Positions 7,173-13,324 of a stretch of DNA of 13,324 nt are shown here, in pieces (the first letter of the stretch is position 1; every line of letters starts with the position of its first letter). The stretch comes from JBFWRK01 sp050248955 (GTDB lineage: Bacteria; Actinomycetota; Acidimicrobiia; Acidimicrobiales; Ilumatobacteraceae), in assembly GCA_050248955.1 (NCBI GenBank), contig JBFWRK010000042.1, positions 1 to 13,324 of the forward strand, in the 5' to 3' direction. A program made the position numbers and the translations under genes. Under the pieces are notes generated by a model. That model was not told where the DNA came from. It worked only from the letters and a program-made list of their open reading frames with translations, and did no database searches.

Positions 7173-7836
7173 AACCGCTGCCCGGCGTGACCACACCCGA
7201 CTCGTAGGCGACGACGACCGCCTGCACGCGATCGCGCACGCCCAGCTTCGTCAGCACTCGTCCGACATGGGTCTTGATCGTGGCCTCGCCGAGGAAGAGC
7301 TGCTGCGCGATCTCGCTGTTCGACAGGCCGCGCGCCATCTGCGTGAGCACCTCGAGCTCCCGGTCCGTCAGATCTGCGAGTCCCGGCGCCGGCATCGTGT
7401 CGCGGCCCGAGCTCTGCGCGAGGTGTTCGATCAACCTCCGCGTGACCGACGGAGCGAGGAGTGCGTCGCCTCGCGCGACGACGCGGATCGCCTCGACGAG
7501 GTCCTCGGCGCGCGCATCCTTCAGGAGGAACCCGCTCGCACCGGCGTGCAGCGCCGAGTAAACGTAGTCGTCGACGTCGAACGTCGTGAGCACGAGCACT
7601 CTCGGGGCGCTGTCGCCTTTGCCGTTCGTGATGAGCCGCGTCGCCTCGATGCCGTCCATCACGGGCATCCGGATGTCCATCAGCACGACGTCAGGTCGCG
7701 TCCGACCGACGACGTCGACCGCCTCCCTGCCATTCGCGGCCTCGCCGACGATGGTGAGGTCGGCCTCCGCCTCCAGGATCATGCGGAAGCCGGATCGGAC
7801 CATGGACTGGTCATCGACGAGCGCGACCCGGATCAT
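7171..7836 (-). CDS. NarL/FixJ-family response regulator
   Basis: This 221-residue DNA-binding regulator is the likely partner of the kinase encoded immediately upstream. The receiver domain (1-120) has the acidic pair Asp8/Asp9, phospho-acceptor Asp54 in VLMDIRMP, the switch Thr84/Thr85 and Lys106 in GFLLKDA. After a linker, a LuxR-type helix-turn-helix (about 154-213) starts with LTDREVEVL-like LTDRELEVLTQMARGLSN and continues through SEIAQQLFLGEATIKTHV to GRVLTKLGVRDRVQAVV. Its ATG overlaps the kinase stop as ATGA (7836-7833), so the two proteins are translationally coupled. Targets are unknown; an inverted repeat in front of the kinase gene is a candidate autoregulatory site. All key residues are intact. 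Confidence 0.95.
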   Translation of the reverse strand: MIRVALVDDQSMVRSGFRMILEAEADLTIVGEAANGREAVDVVGRTRPDVVLMDIRMPVMDGIEATRLITNGKGDSAPRVLVLTTFDVDDYVYSALHAGASGFLLKDARAEDLVEAIRVVARGDALLAPSVTRRLIEHLAQSSGRDTMPAPGLADLTDRELEVLTQMARGLSNSEIAQQLFLGEATIKTHVGRVLTKLGVRDRVQAVVVAYESGVVTPGSG

Positions 7837-9050
7837 CGGATCGTCACGCTGTCCGGGAGCGGAGCCGTTGGCAGGCGCGCCCGCACGCGCCAGCCACCGC
7901 CCGCCCGCGGTCCGACGGCGAGCTCGCCGCCGCAGAGCGCCACCCGCTCCCGCATGCCGGTGATGCCGTGACCGACGAGCTGCTCGGCATCGGCATCCGG
8001 TGCGGAGCTCGCGCCCCAGCCGTCGTCGGTGACATCGATGCGCAACTGGCCGCGTTCGTGAGCGATCGCGACCTCGACACGGCGAACCGTGCCCGCGTGC
8101 TTGCGCACGTTCGTGAGCGCCTCCTGCACGATGCGGTACGCCGACAGCTCGACGCTCGACGCGATCGACGCCGGCAGCTCGCCCTCGATGACGTACCGCG
8201 AGGGCAGCGTCGGGTCGCCCGACACGAGCTCGGCGATGGACGCGAGCGATGGCTGCGGCACGAGCTCTGGCCCGGCGCGGTCGAGACCGTCGTCGCGGAG
8301 GACGCCGAGGATCCGTCGCATCTCGTCCATCGTCTCGCGCCCCGTCGCCTCGATCACCTCGAGTGCGCCGTTCGCCCGTTCGGGATTCGTTGCCAACTGC
8401 CGTCGAGCAGCGGCGGCCTGGATCACCATCACGCTGACGGAGTGCGCCACGACGTCGTGCAGCTCGCGCGCGATCCGCGTCCGCTCTTCGGTCACTCGCT
8501 GGCGGGCGAGGAGCTCCTGCTCACGTTCGGCGCGTTCGGCGCGCTCGGCCAGGTGCTCGATGCGGTCGCGGCGGCGGCGCATGTTGTCGCCGATCGCGAA
8601 CGCGGCGGTGAGCACGACCGCCATCCCGATGACGTCGGGGAGCTCCTTGGGCGCGTCGATCAGCGCTGCCAGTGCGATTGCGGCGAACAGCGCGCCGAGC
8701 GCGATCGTCGCCCGGTTGCGACCGCGGCCGGTGCAGTACGCGGCCATCGTGTACATCGCGATCACGACACCGATCCAGCCGGAACCGAACGTGTTCGTCG
8801 TCTCGCAGGCCAGCTGCGCGACGACGACGACGCCGAGGATCGCGATCGGCGACCGCCGCCGCCACCCGATGGGCAACGTCGCTGCCACGATGAGCGCGGC
8901 GCGCAACACGGACCGAGGCGCTGCCCCCTCGACCTCGTCGCTCCCGAAGACGTGCGAGACCAACGCGATGGCGGTCACGAGGATGGCGAGGACCCAGTCA
9001 GCGGTGTCTGCGTGCTCACGCAACCAGCGGATCGGGTGGAGCCGTGACAT
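7833..9050 (-). CDS. Sensor histidine kinase, NarL-partner (HisKA_3) type
   Basis: This 405-residue membrane kinase autophosphorylates and passes phosphate to the response regulator. The N-terminal half has about five or six hydrophobic segments (near 19-35, 48-63, 68-82, 92-107, 114-131, 139-154) with short loops and no large extracellular domain, so it probably senses a membrane or intramembrane signal. A charged helix (about 157-190) leads to the HisKA_3 dimerisation helix with phospho-acceptor His198 in ARELHDVVAHS. The HATPase_c domain shows the N-box NVRKHA (Asn314), DDGWG (342-346) and GHGITGMRERV (361-371). The ATG at 9050 (MSRLHPIRWL) is chosen over an upstream in-frame start at 9167, because the added residues would be Arg-rich, overlap the divergent gene and lack family similarity. 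A TACGGT -10 box 9 nt upstream supports this. It overlaps the regulator gene by 4 nt. Confidence 0.93.
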   Translation of the reverse strand: MSRLHPIRWLREHADTADWVLAILVTAIALVSHVFGSDEVEGAAPRSVLRAALIVAATLPIGWRRRSPIAILGVVVVAQLACETTNTFGSGWIGVVIAMYTMAAYCTGRGRNRATIALGALFAAIALAALIDAPKELPDVIGMAVVLTAAFAIGDNMRRRRDRIEHLAERAERAEREQELLARQRVTEERTRIARELHDVVAHSVSVMVIQAAAARRQLATNPERANGALEVIEATGRETMDEMRRILGVLRDDGLDRAGPELVPQPSLASIAELVSGDPTLPSRYVIEGELPASIASSVELSAYRIVQEALTNVRKHAGTVRRVEVAIAHERGQLRIDVTDDGWGASSAPDADAEQLVGHGITGMRERVALCGGELAVGPRAGGGWRVRARLPTAPLPDSVTIR

Positions 9051-9074
9051 CGTGATGCGACCGTACCCATCACG
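9051..9074. promoter_or_regulatory. Inverted repeat over the kinase promoter
   Basis: CGTGATG (9051-9057) and CATCACG (9068-9074) form a perfect 7-bp inverted repeat separated by 10 bp. The spacer holds the candidate kinase -10 box. The dyad centre-to-centre distance of 17 bp suits a dimeric regulator such as a NarL-type protein. Transcription in either direction would not include the complete repeat in a leaderless message, so an operator is more likely than an RNA hairpin. Which protein binds is inference. Confidence 0.4.
9060..9065 (-). promoter_or_regulatory. Candidate -10 box of the kinase/regulator operon
   Basis: TACGGT on the minus strand (9065 to 9060) matches TANNNT and ends 9 nt before the ATG at 9050, giving a leaderless or nearly leaderless message. 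GAGACA (minus strand, 9086 to 9081) is a weak -35 candidate with a short 15-nt spacer. The box sits between the arms of the 9051-9074 inverted repeat. Confidence 0.35.
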
Positions 9075-9109
9075 GCGACATGTCTCGTCCTCCTGCGGTC
9101 TGATTGCCG

Positions 9110-9115
9110 TACGCT
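9110..9115 (+). promoter_or_regulatory. Candidate leaderless -10 box of the cyclase gene
   Basis: TACGCT matches TANNNT. It is followed after 6 nt by TTG (9122) and after 9 nt by the adjoining in-frame ATG (9125), so the transcript would begin at or next to the start codon. No clear -35 hexamer is seen. It argues against the upstream in-frame TTG at 9104, which would precede the promoter. Confidence 0.35.
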
Positions 9116-9124
9116 CCCGGGTTG

Positions 9125-12100
9125 ATGCCCTGCCCCTCGTGCGCAGCGCCGGTCCCCGCCGGGGCACGGTTTTGCCCGTCGTGCGGCACCGCCGTGTCGC
9201 CGATGCAGCTGGAGGAGCGGCGCGTCGTCACCGTGCTGTTCGCGGACATCGTCGGGTTCACCGCGCTCGCGGAGCACCTCGACCCCGAGCAGGTGAAGCG
9301 GATGGTCGACTCCTGCTTCGAACGGCTCGTGCAGGACATCGACGCGTTCGGCGGCCGGGTCGACAAGCTGCTCGGCGACGGCATCATCGCGCTCTTCGGC
9401 GCACCGATCGCCCACGAGGACGATGCCGAGCGCGCCGTCCGCGCGGCGCTGCGGATGCAGCACACGATCGAGGATCACTCGACCCGTACCGACAGTCCGG
9501 TCCAGCTGCGGATCGGCGTGAGCACGGGTGAGGTGCTCGTCGGCGCGTTGCGCGCCGGCGGCGACTACACGGCGATGGGTGATGTGGTGAACATGGCGTC
9601 GCGCCTGCAGGCGGCCGCGCCGCCCGGCAGCGTTCTCGTCGGGCCGTCCACGCACGCGCTCACCGAGAAGGTGATCACGTACGAGCCGTTCGGCGACATG
9701 CAGCTGCGCGGACGCGAGCAGGCGACCTCGGCCTGGTTGGCCGGCGCGGTCATCGCGCCGCCGGGCGGCCACCGGCACCGCCCCCACACGCCACTCGTCG
9801 GCCGCGAGGAGGAGCTCGGGCTCCTCGTGAGCAGCCTCGAGCTGTCGATCGCCCGCCGCCGCGCCGTCCTCGCCGCGATCGCCGGTGAGGGTGGCGTCGG
9901 CAAGAGCCGCCTCGTCGAAGAGGTGCTCTCGGTGATCGTCGACCGGCACGAGGTGCTGCTCCTCGAAGGGACGTGCGTTCCCTACGGCGAGGCGAACGTG
10001 TGGTGGCCGCTCGCGAGCGCGCTCTTCCGCCGCCTCGGTCTGGACTCGGCGTCCCCGCCGGAAGAGGTCCGGGCGAGAGCTGGTGAGCGAGCCCGTCAGC
10101 TCCTCGCGCCGAACACCGATCCGCAGGAGATCCGCCGGATCGAGGACGCGTTCCTCCACCTCGTCGGGTTCCCTTCGCCGCTCGAGGAGCACGACCCGGC
10201 GAGGGCCCGCGAAGAAGTGGTGCGCGCCGTCGTGCAGGTGCTGCAGGCGCGGCTCCGGCTCGGACCGGTGGTGATCTCGGTGACCGACCTGCACTGGGCG
10301 GACACGGCGATGCTCGAGCTATTCGAGCAGGTGCTCGTGGCGCTCGCCGGCCAGCCGTTCATCCTGATCACGACCGCCCGCCCGGATACCGAGCTCGACT
10401 GGCCACCACTCACGGGTCGCTACACGTCGGTGGCACTCCGGCTCGAGACGCTCGACCGGGACTCGTCGCTGCAGCTCGCCTCCGCGATCCTCGGCGAGGG
10501 CGCCGATCTCGACATCGCCGAGCGGCTGTTCGAGCGCAGCGGTGGCAACCCGCTGTTCCTCGAGGAGCTGGCGACGCTGATCGCCGGTTCCGGCCCGACG
10601 AGCGTCCTGCCCGATTCGCTCCGTGCGCTCATCGCCGCCCGCCTCGACCAGCTCCCACCCGACCAGCGGGTGCTGCTCGACAACGCGGCGGTGCTCGGCG
10701 GGGCGGGCGCGTGGGGCCAGCTCGTGCGCTTCGGCGACGAGCTCGGGCAGCCGGCCGAGATCGCCGCGCTCAACGGCCTCATCGCCGCCGGCCTGCTCGC
10801 GCTCGACGGCCGCCGTTGGAGGTTCCGGTCGGAGTCCGTCCGCGAGGTCGCGTACCAGACGCTGACGAAGGCGTCGCGGGCGGTCCGGCACCTCGGCGTC
10901 GCCCGCGCCATGGAGGACAGCGGCAAGGCGGTGCCCGACGACGTCGCGCACCACTACGCCACCGCCGCCGAGCTGACCCGCGAGCTCGGCGCGATCAACG
11001 GCGTCCCGAAGGACGTCACCGCGCTGGCCGTGCGGTGGCTCACCGAGGCAGCCGAGCGCGCCATCGACCAGATGTCGGCGAAGGCGGGCGTCCGCCTCGC
11101 CACCCGCGGCATCGACCTCTTGGAGGGCGTCGAGGGCGAGGAGGCGTCGCAGCGGCGCCGTCGGCTCTTGCTCGCCCGGGCCGACGGACTGAGCGATCGT
11201 CGCGAGTTCGACCGCGCCCGTGACGATCTCGCTGCGGCGCTGAGCGACGCGCTCCGCCACGACGACCGGGCCAGCGAGGCGAGCGCCCATCGGTTGCTCG
11301 GCGAGGTCGAGCGGCTGGCCGGTGACTCGGACGCGTCACGTCGCGAGCTCGGCGAGGCGGTGCGGCTCTGGCGCGACATCGGCGACGAGCGCGAGTTGGC
11401 GCGAGCGCTGCGCGGCCGAGGCTTCCTCGAGGTGTTCAGCGGGTCGCCCGTCGATGCCGAGAAGTACCTGTACGAAGCGGACGAGCTGTACCAGCGGCTC
11501 GGCGATCGCGGCGGCCGGGCGTGGGTGGCGCAGCACCGCGCCTGGATGGCCTTCCTCGGGGGCAACATCGCCGAGGCGGACGAGCGGCTCCACCAGGCCG
11601 CAGAGACCATGGCCGAGCTGGGCGACCGGGGCGGGCTCGGGTGGGCCTTCGGATTGCTCGCCTACGTCAGGTTCTTCGCCGGCGACCGTGCCGAGGCTGC
11701 AGACCTCGCGGCTTCGGTCCTCGCCGAGGCGATCGACCGTGGTGACGATTGGGCGGCGGGCATGATGCAGACGCTGCAGTCGAACCTCGCGATGTGGGAG
11801 GGCAAGGTCGAAGACGCGCTCCAGCTGGCGGACGAGGCGCGCAGCCGCATGCGCCGGCTCGGTGATCGCTACGGCGAGGTGCAGGCAATCGCCGCGATGC
11901 TGCGCTCGAACGTGGCGCTCGGACGCGGTCCGACCGCGGCGAAGTTGGCGGAGGAGCTCTCCGCCGCGGCGAGCTCGTTCGGGGTCGAGGGGTTCGCGCA
12001 GCTCGCCCGGAGCGGCGTCGCACTGCTCGGCGGCTGGTCGGAGCGGGCGATCGAAGCTGCGACAGCGGCGATCGACCAGGCTCGCGAGCGGGGCGCGCTG

Positions 12101-12568
12101 GGCTCGTTCGACGCGCTCGTCGTGCGGGCGATCGCGCTGTTGATGGAGGGCCGGCTCGATGACGCGCTCGCTGACCTGGCGCTCGCCGAGGACGAGTACC
12201 CGGGCACGTCGTTCGGACACGCCGCGGCCGCGCTCGCCGCAGCGCTCGGCCATCGACCCGACGAGGTGCTGGTGCACGCCGATGCGGTCGCCGCACACCG
12301 CTCGACCACGTACCTCGATCGGGTCTACGCGGCGATCGCGGCGGCGTCGGCCCGCCGCCAGCTCGGCGACGATCGCGCCGCCCGGTTCGTGCTCGACGAG
12401 GTGCAGATCGTCGCGAACGCCACCGACGACAAGATCGCGCGGGCGATCATGAACGAAGCGCGCCGGTCCTTCGGCTTCGCCTCGGAGGACGAGTGCCTGG
12501 ACGACGTCAGCCTCAAGGGGTGGGAGCGCCTGATCGCGTCACTCGCCCAGGTGACGGTCGACGGCTGA
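9125..12568 (+). CDS. Zinc ribbon - class III adenylate cyclase - AAA ATPase - TPR protein
   Basis: This 1147-residue signalling protein starts with a zinc ribbon (Cys3, Cys6, Cys17, Cys20). A class III nucleotidyl cyclase domain follows (about 32-205). It has metal-binding Asp41 (FADIVGFT) and Asp85 (KLLGDG), the purine-contacting Lys81, and transition-state Asn156 and Arg160 (NMASR). The position usually holding a second adenine-selecting Asp is Thr149 (DYTAMGD), a change common in bacterial cyclases of this architecture. An AAA/STAND-like ATPase (about 222-480) has Walker A GEGGVGKS (254-261), a Walker-B-like VISVTDLHWAD (383-393), TTARPD (416-421) and RSGGNPLFLEEL (471-482). The rest (about 640-1120) is alpha-helical with TPR-like repeats (for example RGFLEVFSGSPVDAEKYLYE). 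No membrane helices or C-terminal DNA-binding domain are seen. It would make cAMP in response to an unknown ligand or partner bound by the TPR/ATPase part; whether it is active is not shown. ATG 9125 keeps the zinc ribbon complete. Confidence 0.93.
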   Translation: MPCPSCAAPVPAGARFCPSCGTAVSPMQLEERRVVTVLFADIVGFTALAEHLDPEQVKRMVDSCFERLVQDIDAFGGRVDKLLGDGIIALFGAPIAHEDDAERAVRAALRMQHTIEDHSTRTDSPVQLRIGVSTGEVLVGALRAGGDYTAMGDVVNMASRLQAAAPPGSVLVGPSTHALTEKVITYEPFGDMQLRGREQATSAWLAGAVIAPPGGHRHRPHTPLVGREEELGLLVSSLELSIARRRAVLAAIAGEGGVGKSRLVEEVLSVIVDRHEVLLLEGTCVPYGEANVWWPLASALFRRLGLDSASPPEEVRARAGERARQLLAPNTDPQEIRRIEDAFLHLVGFPSPLEEHDPARAREEVVRAVVQVLQARLRLGPVVISVTDLHWADTAMLELFEQVLVALAGQPFILITTARPDTELDWPPLTGRYTSVALRLETLDRDSSLQLASAILGEGADLDIAERLFERSGGNPLFLEELATLIAGSGPTSVLPDSLRALIAARLDQLPPDQRVLLDNAAVLGGAGAWGQLVRFGDELGQPAEIAALNGLIAAGLLALDGRRWRFRSESVREVAYQTLTKASRAVRHLGVARAMEDSGKAVPDDVAHHYATAAELTRELGAINGVPKDVTALAVRWLTEAAERAIDQMSAKAGVRLATRGIDLLEGVEGEEASQRRRRLLLARADGLSDRREFDRARDDLAAALSDALRHDDRASEASAHRLLGEVERLAGDSDASRRELGEAVRLWRDIGDERELARALRGRGFLEVFSGSPVDAEKYLYEADELYQRLGDRGGRAWVAQHRAWMAFLGGNIAEADERLHQAAETMAELGDRGGLGWAFGLLAYVRFFAGDRAEAADLAASVLAEAIDRGDDWAAGMMQTLQSNLAMWEGKVEDALQLADEARSRMRRLGDRYGEVQAIAAMLRSNVALGRGPTAAKLAEELSAAASSFGVEGFAQLARSGVALLGGWSERAIEAATAAIDQARERGALGSFDALVVRAIALLMEGRLDDALADLALAEDEYPGTSFGHAAAALAAALGHRPDEVLVHADAVAAHRSTTYLDRVYAAIAAASARRQLGDDRAARFVLDEVQIVANATDDKIARAIMNEARRSFGFASEDECLDDVSLKGWERLIASLAQVTVDG

Positions 12569-12594
12569 GCACGCGCCCGACACCGACCCGCCCC

Positions 12595-13083
12595 GTGGCA
12601 ACCGAGCGCTTCCCGACCGGCCTGATCATCGGGCGGTTCTGCCCGCCTCACCTCGGCCACAGCCACATGATCCAGTGGGCCGCCGATCGGTGCGACCGCC
12701 TCGTGGTCTTCGTCAACACCCGCGACGGCGAAGTCGTGCCGGGGGAGCTGCGCGCGCGGTGGTTGGCGGAGCTCCACCCGACCGTCGCGGTCATCGAGGT
12801 CCGTCACGACCTGCCCACCGACTGGGACGACGAGGAGCTGTGGGCGCGTTGGATGGCACTGTTCCGTGCCCGCTGGCCTCACGAGGAGGGCCCGCACGCG
12901 GTGCTGTCGAGCGACGGGTACGTCGGCGAGCTGGCGGCCCGCTTCGGTGCCGTCGGCGTGGTCGTCGACGGCGACCGCGCCGCGGTTCCGGTCTCGGCGA
13001 CGATGATCCGTTCGGCGCCGGCGGAGCACCTCGGCTTCCTCGCGCCGAACGTTCGTCGCTGGGTCGAGGACAACTGGCTCTGA
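12595..13083 (+). CDS. NadR-like nicotinamide-nucleotide adenylyltransferase
   Basis: This 162-residue protein is a nucleotidyltransferase of the HxGH fold resembling the NMN adenylyltransferase domain of NadR, which joins NMN to AMP from ATP to make NAD. The N-terminus carries GLIIGRFCPPHLGHSHMI (residues 9-26), with the ATP-binding His-Leu-Gly-His. Near the C-terminus VPVSATMIRS (about 134-143) matches the ISxTxxR nucleotide-binding motif, followed by FLAPNVRRWVEDNW, which parallels the NadR domain end. NadR's helix-turn-helix and ribosylnicotinamide kinase domains are absent, so this is the transferase alone. GTG 12595 is chosen because the glycine-rich motif follows directly; earlier in-frame GTGs (12493, 12520) add an Arg/Pro-rich stretch overlapping the previous gene. 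The gap to the cyclase stop is 26 nt with no Shine-Dalgarno sequence, so co-transcription is likely but the initiation mode is unclear. It could instead transfer to another nucleotide; family membership is firmer than substrate. Confidence 0.85.
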   Translation: MATERFPTGLIIGRFCPPHLGHSHMIQWAADRCDRLVVFVNTRDGEVVPGELRARWLAELHPTVAVIEVRHDLPTDWDDEELWARWMALFRARWPHEEGPHAVLSSDGYVGELAARFGAVGVVVDGDRAAVPVSATMIRSAPAEHLGFLAPNVRRWVEDNWL

Positions 13084-13160
13084 TCCGGCGTCAGGCTGCC
13101 GCCCGGCGCGCCCGTCGGCGGACGGCATCCGGTTGCGAGCACGTGCCCGGGACGCGAACA

Positions 13161-13190
13161 GGCGCCCGGGCTGTCGAGCAGCCGGGCGCC
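13161..13190 (+). terminator. Strong GC-rich hairpin terminator
   Basis: GGCGCCCGG (13161-13169) pairs with CCGGGCGCC (13182-13190). After a single bulged G, CTG (13171-13173) pairs with CAG (13179-13181), closing a 5-nt loop (TCGAG). This 12-bp stem lies 77 nt after the adenylyltransferase stop and just before the insertion-sequence-like end. No T-tract follows. It probably ends the cyclase/adenylyltransferase transcript and shields what follows. Confidence 0.65.
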
Positions 13191-13201
13191 CGTCGGCGAG
13201 C

Positions 13202-13324
13202 TAGTGCTCTGACCACTGTGGTTGGTGGTGCGCGTCCACCACTTGGGTTGTTGGGTCTGTTTTGATCGCGGGATGGCTGAACGTGTGCGTGTGCGTCGGT
13301 TGAACGATGCGGAGGGTCGACAGT
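13202..13324 (+). mobile_element. Left end of an IS630-like insertion sequence (partial)
   Basis: From about 13202 the sequence turns visibly richer in T and G (GGTTGGTGG, TTGGGTTGTTGGGTCTG) than the C+G-dominated flank. TAGTGCTCTGACCAC at 13202-13216 would be the element end, with the TA dinucleotide expected at IS630/Tc1-mariner insertion sites. Small inverted repeats lie inside (ACCACTGTGGT at 13212-13222; TGGTGG/CCACCA at 13223-13228 and 13236-13241). A transposase-like start codon follows at 13273. The right end lies outside the window, so the exact boundary, terminal repeat and target duplication cannot be verified. Confidence 0.5.
13273..13324 (+). CDS. IS630-family transposase, N-terminal 17 codons (partial)
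   Basis: The ATG at 13273 opens a frame running off the window edge, encoding MAERVRVRRLNDAEGRQ. This strongly resembles the start of actinobacterial IS630-family transposases, which begin with a short basic stretch (MAxRVRVRxLxDxEG) leading into a helix-turn-helix DNA-binding domain; the DDE catalytic domain would lie beyond the edge. Codon choice differs from neighbouring genes (Arg mostly CGT, Glu GAA, Leu TTG), consistent with foreign origin. Only 17 residues are available, so the call rests on recognition of a short N-terminus; whether the copy is intact is unknown. Confidence 0.55.
   Translation, partial: MAERVRVRRLNDAEGRQ

Noticed and set aside
7267..9047. Two + strand open frames (7267-7971 and 7968-9047) opposite the kinase/regulator operon
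   Set aside because: Composition is the antisense signature of high-GC genes, and the minus-strand frames carry all receiver, helix-turn-helix and kinase motifs.
9104..9124. TTG at 9104 or 9122 as the start of the cyclase gene
   Set aside because: The TACGCT box at 9110-9115 would lie inside a gene starting at 9104, and the ATG at 9125 gives a family-typical MPCPSC zinc ribbon. TTG 9122 remains possible because it directly precedes the ATG.
9051..9167. An N-terminal extension of the kinase starting at 9167
   Set aside because: The extra 39 residues are Arg-rich, would overlap the divergent cyclase gene, and would start upstream of the candidate kinase promoter.
8975..10294. A 439-codon minus-strand frame crossing the kinase/cyclase intergenic region
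   Set aside because: It is antisense to the cyclase domain, has low-complexity Arg/Asp/His-rich content, and would span the divergent promoter region.
12493..12594. Earlier GTG starts (12493, 12520) for the NadR-like gene
   Set aside because: They would add an Arg/Pro-rich stretch overlapping the end of the cyclase gene; the family N-terminus begins right after GTG 12595.
13112..13125. Small hairpin CCGTC-GGCG-GACGG after the adenylyltransferase gene
   Set aside because: Only 5 bp and much weaker than the 13161-13190 stem just downstream; kept as background.
1..13324. CRISPR arrays, tRNA/rRNA genes, phage genes, toxin-antitoxin or defence cassettes
   Set aside because: No direct repeat-spacer pattern, cloverleaf or rRNA sequence was recognised, and all substantial genes are assigned to ordinary enzyme, transport or signalling families. 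The AAA/TPR part of the cyclase resembles signalling ATPases, but no effector domain typical of defence is present.

Overview
The window is uniformly very G+C-rich. It has Arg/Ala/Asp-rich proteins, long spurious open frames on antisense strands, few visible Shine-Dalgarno sequences, and several TANNNT -10 boxes lying 6-9 nt before start codons, as in leaderless transcription. Together with the gene families (NarL-type kinase/regulator pair, zinc-ribbon/class III cyclase/ATPase/TPR protein, Nei-type glycosylase with a PEGDTIY N-terminus) this suggests an actinobacterium, possibly of the Acidimicrobiia; that placement is inference. No rRNA, tRNA, CRISPR array or phage gene is visible.

Layout. 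1-112: left edge, with a possible promoter and an 11-codon upstream frame. 113-865 (+): a protein with one or two NTF2/SnoaL-like modules, not otherwise recognised. 868-1608 (-): an SDR oxidoreductase, tail to tail with the previous gene, 2 nt between stops. 1609-1699: divergent promoter region. 1700-2617 (+): an Fpg/Nei-family DNA glycosylase. 2618-2713: convergent gap with a strong hairpin. 2714-6012 (-): a two-gene ABC exporter operon, ATPase first (5266-6012) and an 848-residue two-module FtsX/MacB-like permease second (2714-5260). 6151-7152 (+): a YhdH/AcuI-type NADPH-dependent reductase. 7153-7172: a compact hairpin region between convergent genes. 7171-9050 (-): a histidine kinase and response regulator overlapping by ATGA. 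9051-9124: divergent control region with an inverted repeat. 9125-12568 (+): a 1147-residue zinc ribbon - class III nucleotidyl cyclase - AAA ATPase - TPR protein. 12595-13083 (+): a stand-alone NadR-like adenylyltransferase. 13161-13190: a strong hairpin terminator. From about 13202 to the right edge: the left end of what looks like an IS630-family insertion sequence, with the first 17 codons of its transposase.

How the genes relate. Most of the window is ordinary accessory chromosome: detoxification or metabolic reductases, one DNA repair enzyme, and membrane export. The most signal-rich part is 7171-13083. There a NarL-type two-component system diverges from a multi-domain cyclase/ATPase, which is followed after 26 nt by a predicted NMN adenylyltransferase. 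Both members of the cyclase/NadR pair use ATP-derived nucleotides, but a shared pathway is inference. I found no convincing defence system or wholly new system. The best leads are the shared kinase/cyclase control region, the Thr at the cyclase's usual adenine-selecting Asp position, the cyclase/NMNAT pairing, and the IS boundary.
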